From contig JAJDUK010000031.1 in assembly GCA_022826665.1 (NCBI GenBank), positions 1-64,000 on the forward strand: 64,000 nucleotides of DNA. Reading direction: 5' to 3'. The position numbers were made by a program, and so were the translations under genes. Positions 34,740 through 43,068 of this stretch are shown piece after piece. This DNA comes from Alphaproteobacteria bacterium (GTDB lineage: Bacteria > Pseudomonadota > Alphaproteobacteria > UBA828). A model generated the notes under the pieces. The model searched no databases. It saw only the letters and a list, made by a program, of their open reading frames with translations, and had not been told where the DNA came from. The first letter of the stretch is position 1; every line of letters starts with the position of its first letter.

Positions 34740-35720
34740 CTACGCAGCACCGCGCGCGTCCGCCATCGAGGCCGCCACGTCGTCCCAGCGCCGGCAGGCG
34801 GAGTAGTGCACCGCCTCCACCTCCACCAGCGGCGGCACCGCGTCGCGGCAAGCGTCTTCGCGGATCGGGCAGCGGCCGTAGAGCGGGCATTCGGGCTTCG
34901 GGTTGATCGCCGTCGGGATCTCCCCCTCGATCACGTAAGGGTCGGGCCGGCGGTGCGGGTCGGGGAACAGCACGGCGGAGAGCAGGGCGCGGCTATAGGG
35001 GTGGCGCTGGCTCTCCATGATGATGTCGGTCGGCGCGTGCTCGACGATGTGGCCGAGATACATGATCGCGATGCGGTGGCTGATCTTCGCGACCGAGGTC
35101 AGGTCGTGGGAGATGAAGATGTAGGCGGTCTCGGTCTCGTTCTGGATCGCCTTGAGCAGATCCAGGATCTCGGCCCGCGCCGAGGGGTCGAGCATGGAGG
35201 TGGGCTCGTCGAGCACCACGAACTCGGGCTCGGTGACCAGCGCGCGCGCGATTCCCACGCGCTGCTGCTCGCTCGCGGTGAGGTCGGCAGGGTAGTAGGT
35301 GAAGACCTCGCTGCCGAGGCCCACGCGCTCCAGCATTGCACCGACGCGGGGTCTGCGCTCCGCGCGCCCCACGCCATGCAGCGCGAGCGGCTCGTCCACG
35401 GTTTGATAAACGGTGAGCCTGGGATTAAGCGAGCCGAAGGGGTCCTGAAAGACGAGCTGCATTCGCGCCCGGAGCGCCCTGAGCCCCGCCGGGTCGAGCT
35501 CGCTGATCTCCTGGTCGCCGAGCGCGATGCGCCCCTCGGTGGGCTCGATCAGCCGGAGCACGCAACGGCCGACCGTGGTCTTGCCCGAGCCGCTCTCGCC
35601 GACCAGGCCCAGCGTCTCGCCACGCTCCAGCGTGAACGAGACGTTGTTGACCGCGATCAGGTCCTCGTCCTTGCCGACCGTGAATATCTTGGTCAGGTTT
35701 TCGACCGTGAGCAGCGCCAC
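34740..35720 (-). CDS. ABC transporter ATP-binding protein (OppF/DppF-like) with altered signature motif
   Basis: A 326-residue ATPase from a GTG at 35720 ([13 protein letters not shown]). Walker A (GESGSGKTT), Q-loop ([14 protein letters not shown]), Walker B ([12 protein letters not shown]) and H-loop (ISHDLTS) are intact. The ABC signature, normally LSGGQ, reads LTASEQQ. The C-terminal oligopeptide-importer tail has a Cys set ([14 protein letters not shown]) typical of OppF/DppF. An upstream in-frame start at 35798 would add a low-quality Arg-rich stretch. It begins the catabolic importer block. Confidence 0.87.
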   Translation of the reverse strand: MALLTVENLTKIFTVGKDEDLIAVNNVSFTLERGETLGLVGESGSGKTTVGRCVLRLIEPTEGRIALGDQEISELDPAGLRALRARMQLVFQDPFGSLNPRLTVYQTVDEPLALHGVGRAERRPRVGAMLERVGLGSEVFTYYPADLTASEQQRVGIARALVTEPEFVVLDEPTSMLDPSARAEILDLLKAIQNETETAYIFISHDLTSVAKISHRIAIMYLGHIVEHAPTDIIMESQRHPYSRALLSAVLFPDPHRRPDPYVIEGEIPTAINPKPECPLYGRCPIREDACRDAVPPLVEVEAVHYSACRRWDDVAASMADARGAA

Positions 35721-35853
35721 CGCCCCTCGTCCCCCGTGCGCGGCGCGCCGCTCTCGCCGCTCGGCCGTCTCCCTATCGTAACGACCGGGTGCGGGCAAGG
35801 GCGGCGCCGTGCCCGCTCCGGTTCACCCTTTCAAGAAGCGGGTGGTTCCGGCT

Positions 35854-36657
35854 ATGACGGCGGCTATGACTGCGCCCATGACTGAGCAACCTTTCACCGC
35901 CGACGAGATGATGACCGTCGCCGCGGCGCGGCTCATCGACAATGGTACCGTGTGCTTCGTGGGCATCGGCCTGCCAAGCGCTGCCGCCAACCTCGCCCGC
36001 GCGACACATGCGCCGGACGCCGTGCTGATCTACGAGTCCGGCACCGTGGGCGCGAAGCCTGCCGTGCTGCCGCTCTCGATCGGCGACAGCGAGCTCGCCG
36101 AGACCGCCGACTTCGTGGTCTCCACCGCCGAAATCTTCCGCTACTGGCTACAGGGCGGGCGCATCACCGTGGGCTTCCTCGGCGCGGCGCAGATCGACCG
36201 CTTCGGCAACATCAACACGACCGTGATCGGCGACTACGCGCAGCCCAGGACGCGGCTGCCCGGCGCCGGCGGCGCGCCGGAGATCGCGGGGCTCGCCGGC
36301 GAGGTCTTCGTCATCATGCGCCAGTCAAAGCGCGGCTTCGTGGACAAGGTGGAGTTCGTGACCTCGGCCGGCCACCTGACCGGCGGCGACTGGCGCGAGC
36401 GTTCGGGCCTCCCCGGCCGCGGGCCCAGCACCGTCATCACCGATCTCGGCGTGCTCGAACCCCACCCCGAGAGCCGCGAGCTGGTTCTTACCCACACCCA
36501 TCCGGGCGTCGCGCTCGACGACGTGGTGGCCGCCACCGGCTGGCCGCTGAAGGTCGCCGACGACCTATCCGTGACCCCGGCACCGACGGCGGGAGAGCTG
36601 CGCGCGCTGCGCGGGCTGCACGAGCGCACCGCAGCCGCGCGTGCGCTTGCGGGCTAA
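35854..36657 (+). CDS. CoA-transferase beta subunit (3-oxoadipate/glutaconate type)
   Basis: A 267-residue family I CoA-transferase beta subunit. The phrases DNGTVCFVGIGLPSAAANLA, IYESGTVGAKP and GAAQIDRFGNINTT mark the GctB/CatJ group. Family I enzymes need an alpha subunit, and none is adjacent. The ATG at 35854 is used; ATG codons at 35866 and 35878 also fit. It is divergent from the ABC ATPase. Its stop codon overlaps the larB stop on the opposite strand by four bases. Confidence 0.8.
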   Translation: MTAAMTAPMTEQPFTADEMMTVAAARLIDNGTVCFVGIGLPSAAANLARATHAPDAVLIYESGTVGAKPAVLPLSIGDSELAETADFVVSTAEIFRYWLQGGRITVGFLGAAQIDRFGNINTTVIGDYAQPRTRLPGAGGAPEIAGLAGEVFVIMRQSKRGFVDKVEFVTSAGHLTGGDWRERSGLPGRGPSTVITDLGVLEPHPESRELVLTHTHPGVALDDVVAATGWPLKVADDLSVTPAPTAGELRALRGLHERTAAARALAG

Positions 36658-37325
36658 GTTTGCGGCGCGAGTCGGGGGAGCACCCGCAGCGCGGCGCAGG
36701 CGGCGCCATAGCCGTTGTCGATATTGACCACCGCCACCCCCGGAGCGCAGGAGGCGAGCATGGCCGCCATCGCCGTGGTTCCGCCCTTGGCGACGCCGTA
36801 GCCGGTGGAGGTCGGCACCGCGATCACCAGGCCCGGCACGAGCCCGCCCACCACCGAGGGCAGGGCGGCGTCCATGCCGGCGGCAACGATGACGATGGGG
36901 AAGGCGCGGATCTCGTCGATCCGGTCCATCAGCCGCCAGAGCCCCGCCACCCCCACGTCGCCGATCTCCGCCGAAGCGTGGCCGTGATAGGCGAGGGTGC
37001 GGGCGGCCTCGCGGCACACCGGCTGGTCCGAGGTCCCGGCGAAGACGATCGCGACCCTCGGCGCCCCCGCAGGTGCGGCGACCGTGCCGAAGACCCCGGT
37101 GCGCGACAGCGCCTCGTAGTCGATGCGCTCGGCGAGCGCCGTGGGCAGGGCGTCGCGCTGCGCCGCGTCGAGGCGGGTCAGCAACAGGCTCCGCTCCGCC
37201 TCCTCCGCCCGCGCGAGGATGTCCGCCAGCTGCGCCGGCGTCTTGCCCGCGCAAAGTACGGCCTCCTCGATGCCGATGCGCGCGCGGCGTTCGAGATCGA
37301 GGGTAATGGCGGTGGGCGTGCTCAC
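36654..37325 (-). CDS. larB: Nickel-pincer cofactor biosynthesis protein LarB
   Basis: A 223-residue protein of the LarB family, which carboxylates and hydrolyses nicotinic acid adenine dinucleotide to start synthesis of the nickel-pincer nucleotide. The C-terminal part resembles PurE-type AIR carboxylase: VAIVFAGTSDQPVCREA, GDVGVAGLWRL, VVAAGMDAALPSVVGGL and VPTSTGYGVAKGG. The start is a GTG overlapping the larE stop (GTGA). It is the last gene of the minus-strand operon. Confidence 0.93.
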   Translation of the reverse strand: MSTPTAITLDLERRARIGIEEAVLCAGKTPAQLADILARAEEAERSLLLTRLDAAQRDALPTALAERIDYEALSRTGVFGTVAAPAGAPRVAIVFAGTSDQPVCREAARTLAYHGHASAEIGDVGVAGLWRLMDRIDEIRAFPIVIVAAGMDAALPSVVGGLVPGLVIAVPTSTGYGVAKGGTTAMAAMLASCAPGVAVVNIDNGYGAACAALRVLPRLAPQT

Positions 37326-38143
37326 GCCGGGTGCGCGGGCCTCAGAAAGGCGCTGCCCACCCGGTAAGGCGCGAAGCTCACCGGCCGGGCCGCGTCGCCC
37401 GTGGCGAACATGCCGGCGACGGTGTCGCCGAGCGCGGCGCGGCGGCTCTCGCTCAGCGCATCGAGGGTCGGCGCGTCGAGCTCGATCACGATGCCGGCCT
37501 TGCGCCTGCGGCATCGCACCGTCTCGGGCCGCAACTGCCGCGCCAGATAGCGCTCGGCGGCGTGGATCGAGGCGAGGTCGTCAGCCTCCACGCGGAGGCC
37601 GGTCTCGATACGGCTGGAAAGGCAGGGCGCTGCCGGCAGCCGCGACAAGTCGTCGAAACCCAGGTCCGCCGCGATGGCGCGGACCCCCGCCTTGTCGATG
37701 CCGGCCTCGACGAAGGGATGGCGCACGCGGTGCTCTTCGGCGGCCTTGAGCCCCGGCCGCCAGTCGCCCAGATCGTCCAGGTTCGTGCCCGAGAGCAACG
37801 TGGCGTCGGTGCGGGCTGCCAATGCACCGTAAAGATTTGTCTTGCAGTAATAGCAGCGGTTCGCCGGGTTGGCGCGGTAGGCGGGGTCGTCGAACTCGCC
37901 GGCGTCGAGGACGGTGAGCCGCCATCCTTCCCGCGCGGCGAAGGCGCGCACCCGCTCGGTCGCTTCCGGCGGCACCGCAGGCGAGACCGCGTGGAACATC
38001 GCGCTCTCTGCGCCCAGACGGCGCCCGGCCATCAACGCCAGCGTCATGCTATCCACGCCGCCGCTGACCGCGATCGCGGCCCGGCCGATGCCGTCGAGCA
38101 CCGCGCCCACCGCGTCGACGCCGGGGAGCACCGGCTTAGCCAT
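37322..38143 (-). CDS. larE: ATP-dependent sulfur transferase LarE
   Basis: A 273-residue PP-loop protein that activates the pyridinium dicarboxylate mononucleotide and adds sulfur in nickel-pincer cofactor synthesis. The PP-loop SGGVDS is at 27-32. Three Cys residues, Cys97 and Cys100 (CYYC) and Cys174 (PCLSSR), match the three-cysteine class that holds a 4Fe-4S cluster rather than the sacrificial single-Cys class. It overlaps larC by 8 bases and larB by 3. Confidence 0.92.
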   Translation of the reverse strand: MAKPVLPGVDAVGAVLDGIGRAAIAVSGGVDSMTLALMAGRRLGAESAMFHAVSPAVPPEATERVRAFAAREGWRLTVLDAGEFDDPAYRANPANRCYYCKTNLYGALAARTDATLLSGTNLDDLGDWRPGLKAAEEHRVRHPFVEAGIDKAGVRAIAADLGFDDLSRLPAAPCLSSRIETGLRVEADDLASIHAAERYLARQLRPETVRCRRRKAGIVIELDAPTLDALSESRRAALGDTVAGMFATGDAARPVSFAPYRVGSAFLRPAHPA

Positions 38144-39404
38144 TCTTGCCTCGCCGGAGCGCCGCCGCCTCCGCGCTGCGGCGCCGCTCCTCGCGCGCGG
38201 CGTGGCCGGCGCTGCCCGCGAGGTCGTCGAGCTCCGCCTTGGCGGTCACGGTGCCCGCCGGCCGGCGCGCGCGCTTTACGCGTACCGTGCCGAGCGCGTC
38301 GCTGTGCGAGGCCGTGTCCCGCGCGAGCGCGCTGCGGGAGACCCTGGACCAGCGCACGCCGAGCGTGGTGGTCTCCTCGAAGACCGCCGCGAGTGCGCCG
38401 TCGAGCGCGTCCGCCTCGGCGAGCACCTGAATCGCAGCCACCAGGCGGCTCTTCTTGCCGTAGGCCGGCCACTGCAGGATGTCGAGCACGCCGGGATGCG
38501 CCCGCAGGCGGTCGAGGCCGAGCGCCAAGTCCTCCGGCGTCTGGTCGTCGATCTCGAAGCGCAGCACCGCGACCCGTTCCTGCTCGGCGGCCGGCGTGAC
38601 GGGCGCGAACTCCAGCACCCGCAGCACGTTGCTGAGGCCGGGCAGAACCCGGCTGCCGAAGCCGGTGCCCGTGCTCACCAGCGTCTCCGGCTCCCTTACC
38701 GGCGCCGGGTCCGGCGCAAGATGGGCCAGGATGGCCGCGCCGGTGGGCGTGACCCGCTCGCCCTCGATGCCGTCGTCGTGGGTGGCCAGCCCCCGCAGAA
38801 GATGAACCACCGCCGGGGCCGGCACGGGCAGCATGCCGTGGGCGCAGCGCACCCGGCCCGAGCCGAGCGGGATGGCGCCGCACGACCAGCGGGCGGGGCC
38901 CAGCGCCTCGATCAGAAACGCCGCCGCGACGATGTCGACCGTCGCATCCCAGGCGCCCACCTCGTGAAAGGTGACCTCCGCAGGGTCCATGCCGTGCACC
39001 GCCCCTTCGGCCTCGGCCAGCAGCGTGAAGATCGCGAGCGCCCGCTTGCGTACAATGGGCTTGATGCGGGCGGCCTTCAGCCGGGCGCGCACATCCGCCA
39101 GCCGCACATGGCCGTGGCCCTCGTCTTCGGGCGCCGTCACCTTGAAGCGCACACCCGCCAGTGCCGCATCCCGATGCGGGTCGATGGCGAAATCGACAGA
39201 GGGCGGCAGTTCCAGCCCTGCAAGCGTCGCACGCAAGCCGTCTGCCAACACCGGCCGCGCATCCAGCACAGCCGCGGCGAACATGTCGCCCGCAATCCCC
39301 CCCACCGGATCGAGGTGAAAGCGCGCGAGGCGGGCGGGAGCGGCCGGACCCTCCGATACGTCCGTATCCGCGTCCTGCGCTGCGGGGGGCGGAGCGTCGT
39401 CCAT
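38136..39404 (-). CDS. larC: Nickel insertase LarC
   Basis: A 422-residue LarC protein, the CTP-dependent nickel insertase (cyclometallase) that completes the nickel-pincer nucleotide. The N-terminal HLDPVGGIAGDMF and the central TFHEVGAWDATVDIV and VTPTGAAILAHL motifs are clear. In lactobacilli LarC is made by frameshifting from two frames; here it is one continuous frame. The ATG at 39404 is chosen, 7 bases after the enoyl-CoA hydratase gene. The C-terminus is Arg/Ala-rich. Confidence 0.92.
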   Translation of the reverse strand: MDDAPPPAAQDADTDVSEGPAAPARLARFHLDPVGGIAGDMFAAAVLDARPVLADGLRATLAGLELPPSVDFAIDPHRDAALAGVRFKVTAPEDEGHGHVRLADVRARLKAARIKPIVRKRALAIFTLLAEAEGAVHGMDPAEVTFHEVGAWDATVDIVAAAFLIEALGPARWSCGAIPLGSGRVRCAHGMLPVPAPAVVHLLRGLATHDDGIEGERVTPTGAAILAHLAPDPAPVREPETLVSTGTGFGSRVLPGLSNVLRVLEFAPVTPAAEQERVAVLRFEIDDQTPEDLALGLDRLRAHPGVLDILQWPAYGKKSRLVAAIQVLAEADALDGALAAVFEETTTLGVRWSRVSRSALARDTASHSDALGTVRVKRARRPAGTVTAKAELDDLAGSAGHAAREERRRSAEAAALRRGKNG

Positions 39405-39411
39405 GCGAGCG

Positions 39412-40203
39412 CTACTCTCCCTTGAAGACCGGCTTGCGCTTTTCGGTGAAGGAGGCCACGCCTTCCGCGAAGTCGGCCGATGAGCGCAGCCTACCATAGG
39501 CCTCGCCTTCCAGGGCGATGGCCACGCTGAGCGGCGCATCCTCGGCCTCGTTGATGAGCTTCTTCGCGGTGCGCTGGGCGAGCGGGGAGAAGGCCTTGAG
39601 CTCGTCCACCAGGGCGTCGGTCGCGCCTGCAAGCCCGTCTTCGGGCACGCAGTCGAGCGCGATGCCCCACGCGTGCGCCTCCGGGCCCGGCAGCCGCCTT
39701 GCCCGCATCACCAGGTCCTTGGTACGCCCGATGCCGATCATCCGGGCCAGCCGGGCCGAGCCGCCGGAGCCCGGAATCATGCCGATGCGCTGCTCCGGCA
39801 GCCCGAGCAGCGCGGTCTCCGTGACGATGCGGAAGTCGCAGGCCAGCGAAAGCTCGAAGGCGACGCCGAAGCAGTAGCCGTGGATCGCCGCGATCACCGG
39901 CTGGTGGCAGCGCTCCGGCGCGGCCACGTTGCGCGCCAGCACCGCAAGCTGCTCCGGCGCGCGCGTCATGAAGCCGGGGATGTCGCCGCCGCTGGAGAAG
40001 TTCTTGCCGTCCGCGCGCAGCACGATCACGCGCACGCCTTCGTCGGCATCGAGCGCGGCGAAGACGGCGGCAAGGTGGTCCCGCTGGGGCATGCTCACGA
40101 CGTTGAGCGGCGGGCGGTCGAGCACGATATCGGCGCGGGCCGCCGCGCGGTCGACCTCCACCCGGAAGCCGTCGAGATCGGTGAAGGGCCCTGTTGTTGT
40201 CAC
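39412..40203 (-). CDS. Enoyl-CoA hydratase/isomerase family protein
   Basis: A 263-residue crotonase-fold protein. The oxyanion-hole segments KNFSSGGDIPGF and AIHGYCFGVAFEL are present, with MIPGSGGSARLARM and the trimerisation region after it. A GTG start overlaps the ligase stop (GTGA). The Glu pair used by true hydratases is not clear, so isomerase, hydrolase or ring-cleaving activity is possible. Its position after an acyl-CoA ligase suggests it acts on the CoA ester made by that enzyme. Confidence 0.85.
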   Translation of the reverse strand: MTTTGPFTDLDGFRVEVDRAAARADIVLDRPPLNVVSMPQRDHLAAVFAALDADEGVRVIVLRADGKNFSSGGDIPGFMTRAPEQLAVLARNVAAPERCHQPVIAAIHGYCFGVAFELSLACDFRIVTETALLGLPEQRIGMIPGSGGSARLARMIGIGRTKDLVMRARRLPGPEAHAWGIALDCVPEDGLAGATDALVDELKAFSPLAQRTAKKLINEAEDAPLSVAIALEGEAYGRLRSSADFAEGVASFTEKRKPVFKGE

Positions 40204-41744
40204 GCGCTTCTCCTGACCCCGGAATCTTCGTCTTCCTCGTAGTCACCCGCGATCAGCAGGCGGCGCAGCACCTTGCCCACCGGCGATTTCGGGATCGCCC
40301 GAACGAAAACGTACGCACGCGGCCGCTTGAAGTCGGTCAGCGCCGAAGCGCGGCAGTGGGCGTCCAATGCCTCGGCATCCACAGGCCGACCCCGCACCAC
40401 GAAGGCCGCCACTCTTTGCCCCCAGCGCTCGTCCGCGAGCCCCGCCACCGCCGCCTCCGCCACCGCCGGGTGGACCGAGAGCACGCTCTCGATCTCGGCG
40501 GGCAGCACGTTCTCGCCGCCAGTGATGATCATGTCGTCGACCCGACCCGTCACGAAGAGATCGCCGTCGGTGTCGCAATAGCCGACATCGCCGGTGAAAT
40601 ACCAGCCTCGCTTCAGCGCCCTGGCGTCGGCGTCCGGCCGCTGCCAGTAGCCGGCGAAGGCCTCCTCGCTCTCCAGGCTCGCGATCACCTCGCCCTCGAC
40701 GCCGGCGGCGACGGTGCGCTCCGGGTCGCCCGCGCCGATCTCCACCACGCGGATGCGCTGGTTGATGCCAGCCTTGCCCGCCGAGCCCGGCTTGGCCGCC
40801 GCGTTCTGGTCGATGGTGAAGGTGTAGATCTCCGACGAGCCGTAGTGGTTGACGAAGAGCTCGGGCTGGAAGGCGCTCTCGACCCGGCGCAGCAGCCCCT
40901 CGGCCATCGGGGCCCCGGCGAAACCCAGCTTGCGTACCGAGGAGACATCGGCGTCGGCGAACCCCGCACCCCCCAGCAGGTCGTAGTAGAGCGTCGGCAC
41001 CAGGTAGAGGGCGGTGATCCGCTCGGCCTCGATCAGCCGGATCGCCTCGTCCTTGTCGAAGCGATGTTGGCAGACGAAGGCGCCGCCCACGGGCGCCATC
41101 GCGAGCAGCGAGCGCACGCCCATGGTGTGGTAGAGCGGCATCACGCCCAGGGTGCGCTCGCCCGCGCGGTAACAGTTCTGCGCGACGTGGGCGAGCGCCG
41201 CGGCGCGCTCGGCACGATGCGTGCGCGGCACGCCCTTGCCGCGCCCGGTGGTGCCGGAGGTGTAGAGCATCAGCGAGAGATCGTCCTCGCCCGCGTGCGG
41301 CGTAGCCGCCGCCGGCGCCGCCAGCAGGTCGCCGAAATCGACCGTGCCGCCCGTCACCCCGGCTACCGCGATGCGGCGCAGTCGGGCCGCGCGGGCGGAA
41401 CCCGCGACGGCGTCTACGACCGACTCGTCGAAGGCCAGCGCTGCCGCGCCCGAATCCTCCAGAAAGTAATCCAGCTCGTCGGCGGTGCTCCGCCAGTTGA
41501 GCGGCACCACGACGACGCCCGCAAGCTGGCAGGCCCAGTGCAGCGCCGCCATCTCCCACCGGTTCTGCATGATGACCGCGAGCCGGTCGCCGCGCCCGAG
41601 CCCAAGGCGGCCCAGGCCCGCGGCAAGGCGCGCGGCCGTATCGAGCCACCCGGCGTAGTCAAAGCGCCGCGCGCCATCGACGACGGCAAGCGCACGCGGG
41701 TTCCGCTCCGCCGCCGCGACAAGCACGCGGCCCAGGTCGGTCAT
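40200..41744 (-). CDS. AMP-binding acyl/aryl-CoA ligase
   Basis: A 514-residue ANL-superfamily ligase. The AMP-binding loop is LYTSGTTGRGKGVP, then YGSSEIYTF, TGDVGYCDTDGD, GRVDDMIITGGENV and the catalytic Lys in PKSPVGKVLRR. It forms a CoA thioester from a carboxylic acid with ATP. The start overlaps the small Fe-S subunit gene (ATGA). The motif PLYHTMGVRSL and the general length match benzoate/cyclohexanecarboxylate-type or medium-chain ligases, but the acid cannot be fixed. Confidence 0.88.
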   Translation of the reverse strand: MTDLGRVLVAAAERNPRALAVVDGARRFDYAGWLDTAARLAAGLGRLGLGRGDRLAVIMQNRWEMAALHWACQLAGVVVVPLNWRSTADELDYFLEDSGAAALAFDESVVDAVAGSARAARLRRIAVAGVTGGTVDFGDLLAAPAAATPHAGEDDLSLMLYTSGTTGRGKGVPRTHRAERAAALAHVAQNCYRAGERTLGVMPLYHTMGVRSLLAMAPVGGAFVCQHRFDKDEAIRLIEAERITALYLVPTLYYDLLGGAGFADADVSSVRKLGFAGAPMAEGLLRRVESAFQPELFVNHYGSSEIYTFTIDQNAAAKPGSAGKAGINQRIRVVEIGAGDPERTVAAGVEGEVIASLESEEAFAGYWQRPDADARALKRGWYFTGDVGYCDTDGDLFVTGRVDDMIITGGENVLPAEIESVLSVHPAVAEAAVAGLADERWGQRVAAFVVRGRPVDAEALDAHCRASALTDFKRPRAYVFVRAIPKSPVGKVLRRLLIAGDYEEDEDSGVRRSA

Positions 41745-42244
41745 GGGCCATCCTCGCGCCGCCGCGCCTCCGCAGCGTCGAGCGCCGCAGCGACGATCCC
41801 GGTATAGCCGGTGCAACGGCAGAGGTGGCCGCTGAGCAGCGCCCGCACCTCGCCTTCGTCCGGCGCCGGATTGCTTTCGAGCCAGGCGTCGAGCGACATC
41901 AGGATGCCGGCGGTGCAGAAGCCGCATTGCAGCGCGTGGTGGCGGCGGAACGCCTTCTGCAAGTCGTTCAGCTCGCCGTTCGACGCCAGCCCTTCCACCG
42001 TGTCCACGCGCCGGCCGTCGGCCTGCACCGCGAGCGTCAGGCAGGCGCGCACCGGGGCGCCGTCGAGGCGCACGGTGCAAGCGCCGCAGACCCCGTGCTC
42101 GCAGCCCACATGGGTGCCGGTGGCGCCGAGCTCGTGGCGCAGAAAATCGCTCAGCAGCATGCGCGGCTCGGCCCACCCGTTCGCCTCGCGACCGTTGAGG
42201 GTGAGCGCCACCCGATGGCGGCTCTCCCGGTCGAGCCGCTTCAT
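41741..42244 (-). CDS. (2Fe-2S) subunit of a xanthine-dehydrogenase/CO-dehydrogenase-like hydroxylase
   Basis: A 167-residue electron-transfer subunit. The plant-type cluster ligands are in CEHGVCGACTVRLDG and the C of RACLT, and the second cluster ligands are in LQCGFCTAGILMS and GHLCRCTGY. It relays electrons from the molybdenum centre to FAD. It overlaps the FAD subunit and the ligase by 4 bases each. Confidence 0.93.
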   Translation of the reverse strand: MKRLDRESRHRVALTLNGREANGWAEPRMLLSDFLRHELGATGTHVGCEHGVCGACTVRLDGAPVRACLTLAVQADGRRVDTVEGLASNGELNDLQKAFRRHHALQCGFCTAGILMSLDAWLESNPAPDEGEVRALLSGHLCRCTGYTGIVAAALDAAEARRREDGP

Positions 42245-43068
42245 AGCCGCGCCTCCAGCGCCGCGGCGACCGTCTGTTTGCCCAGGCGGCGCACCAGCTC
42301 GCGCCGGTAGCGGGCGCTGGCGTGAACATCGTCGGCGGCATCCAGCGACCAGGCCAGCGCGTTGAGCGCGTCGTCGAGCGCGCTGCCGGCGAGGAGCGGC
42401 CAGTCCCGGACGACCGGTTGCTCGGCCACGCCGCCGACGCCGATCCTGATGCCGTTCGCCCGCGCGATGGCGGCGATGGCGACGACGGCGAAGTCGCCGT
42501 GCCGGCGCGCAAACTCCGTAAAGGCGTAGCCCGCGCCCGGCTCGGCGGTGGGGAAGCGCACCGCCGCCACCATCTCGTCCTCTCGGCAGGCGGTGGATAG
42601 CATCCCGGTCTGGAACTCGGCGGCGGGCAGCGTTCGTGTGCCCGAGCGCGAGCGCAGCACGACCTCGCCCCCGAGCGTCGCGAGGCAAAGCGGCAGCTCC
42701 GCGCTCGGGTCGGCGAAGGCGATGGAGCCGCACACCGTGCCCCGGCTCCGGGTCTGCACGTGGCCGAGCAGGGGCAGCGCCTGGGCCAGCAGGGGCGTGC
42801 GCTCGGCAAGCGTGGGCCAACTCTCCAGGCTCGCCTGAGTCACCGTCTCGCCGACCTCGATAAAGTTCCCGTTGTCCTCGATCTCGGCACGCCCCGGCAG
42901 CCGGGAGATATCGATCAGCACCGCCGGCTCCACCAGCCGCATGTTGAGCATCGGCATCAACGTCTGACCGCCGGCGAGCAGCCGCGCGTCGTCCCCCGCC
43001 TCGGCGAGAGCCTCCAGGACCTCCTCCTCGTCGTCGGGCCGCAGATAGTCGAAGAGCGCAGGCTTCAT
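42241..43068 (-). CDS. FAD-binding subunit of a xanthine-dehydrogenase-like hydroxylase
   Basis: A 275-residue CoxM-type flavoprotein. LLAGGQTLMPMLNMRLV is the FAD pyrophosphate motif, and the second motif is TRSRGTVCGSIAFADPSAELP. It takes electrons from the iron-sulfur subunit. Start and stop overlap both neighbours (ATGA). Confidence 0.92.
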   Translation of the reverse strand: MKPALFDYLRPDDEEEVLEALAEAGDDARLLAGGQTLMPMLNMRLVEPAVLIDISRLPGRAEIEDNGNFIEVGETVTQASLESWPTLAERTPLLAQALPLLGHVQTRSRGTVCGSIAFADPSAELPLCLATLGGEVVLRSRSGTRTLPAAEFQTGMLSTACREDEMVAAVRFPTAEPGAGYAFTEFARRHGDFAVVAIAAIARANGIRIGVGGVAEQPVVRDWPLLAGSALDDALNALAWSLDAADDVHASARYRRELVRRLGKQTVAAALEARL

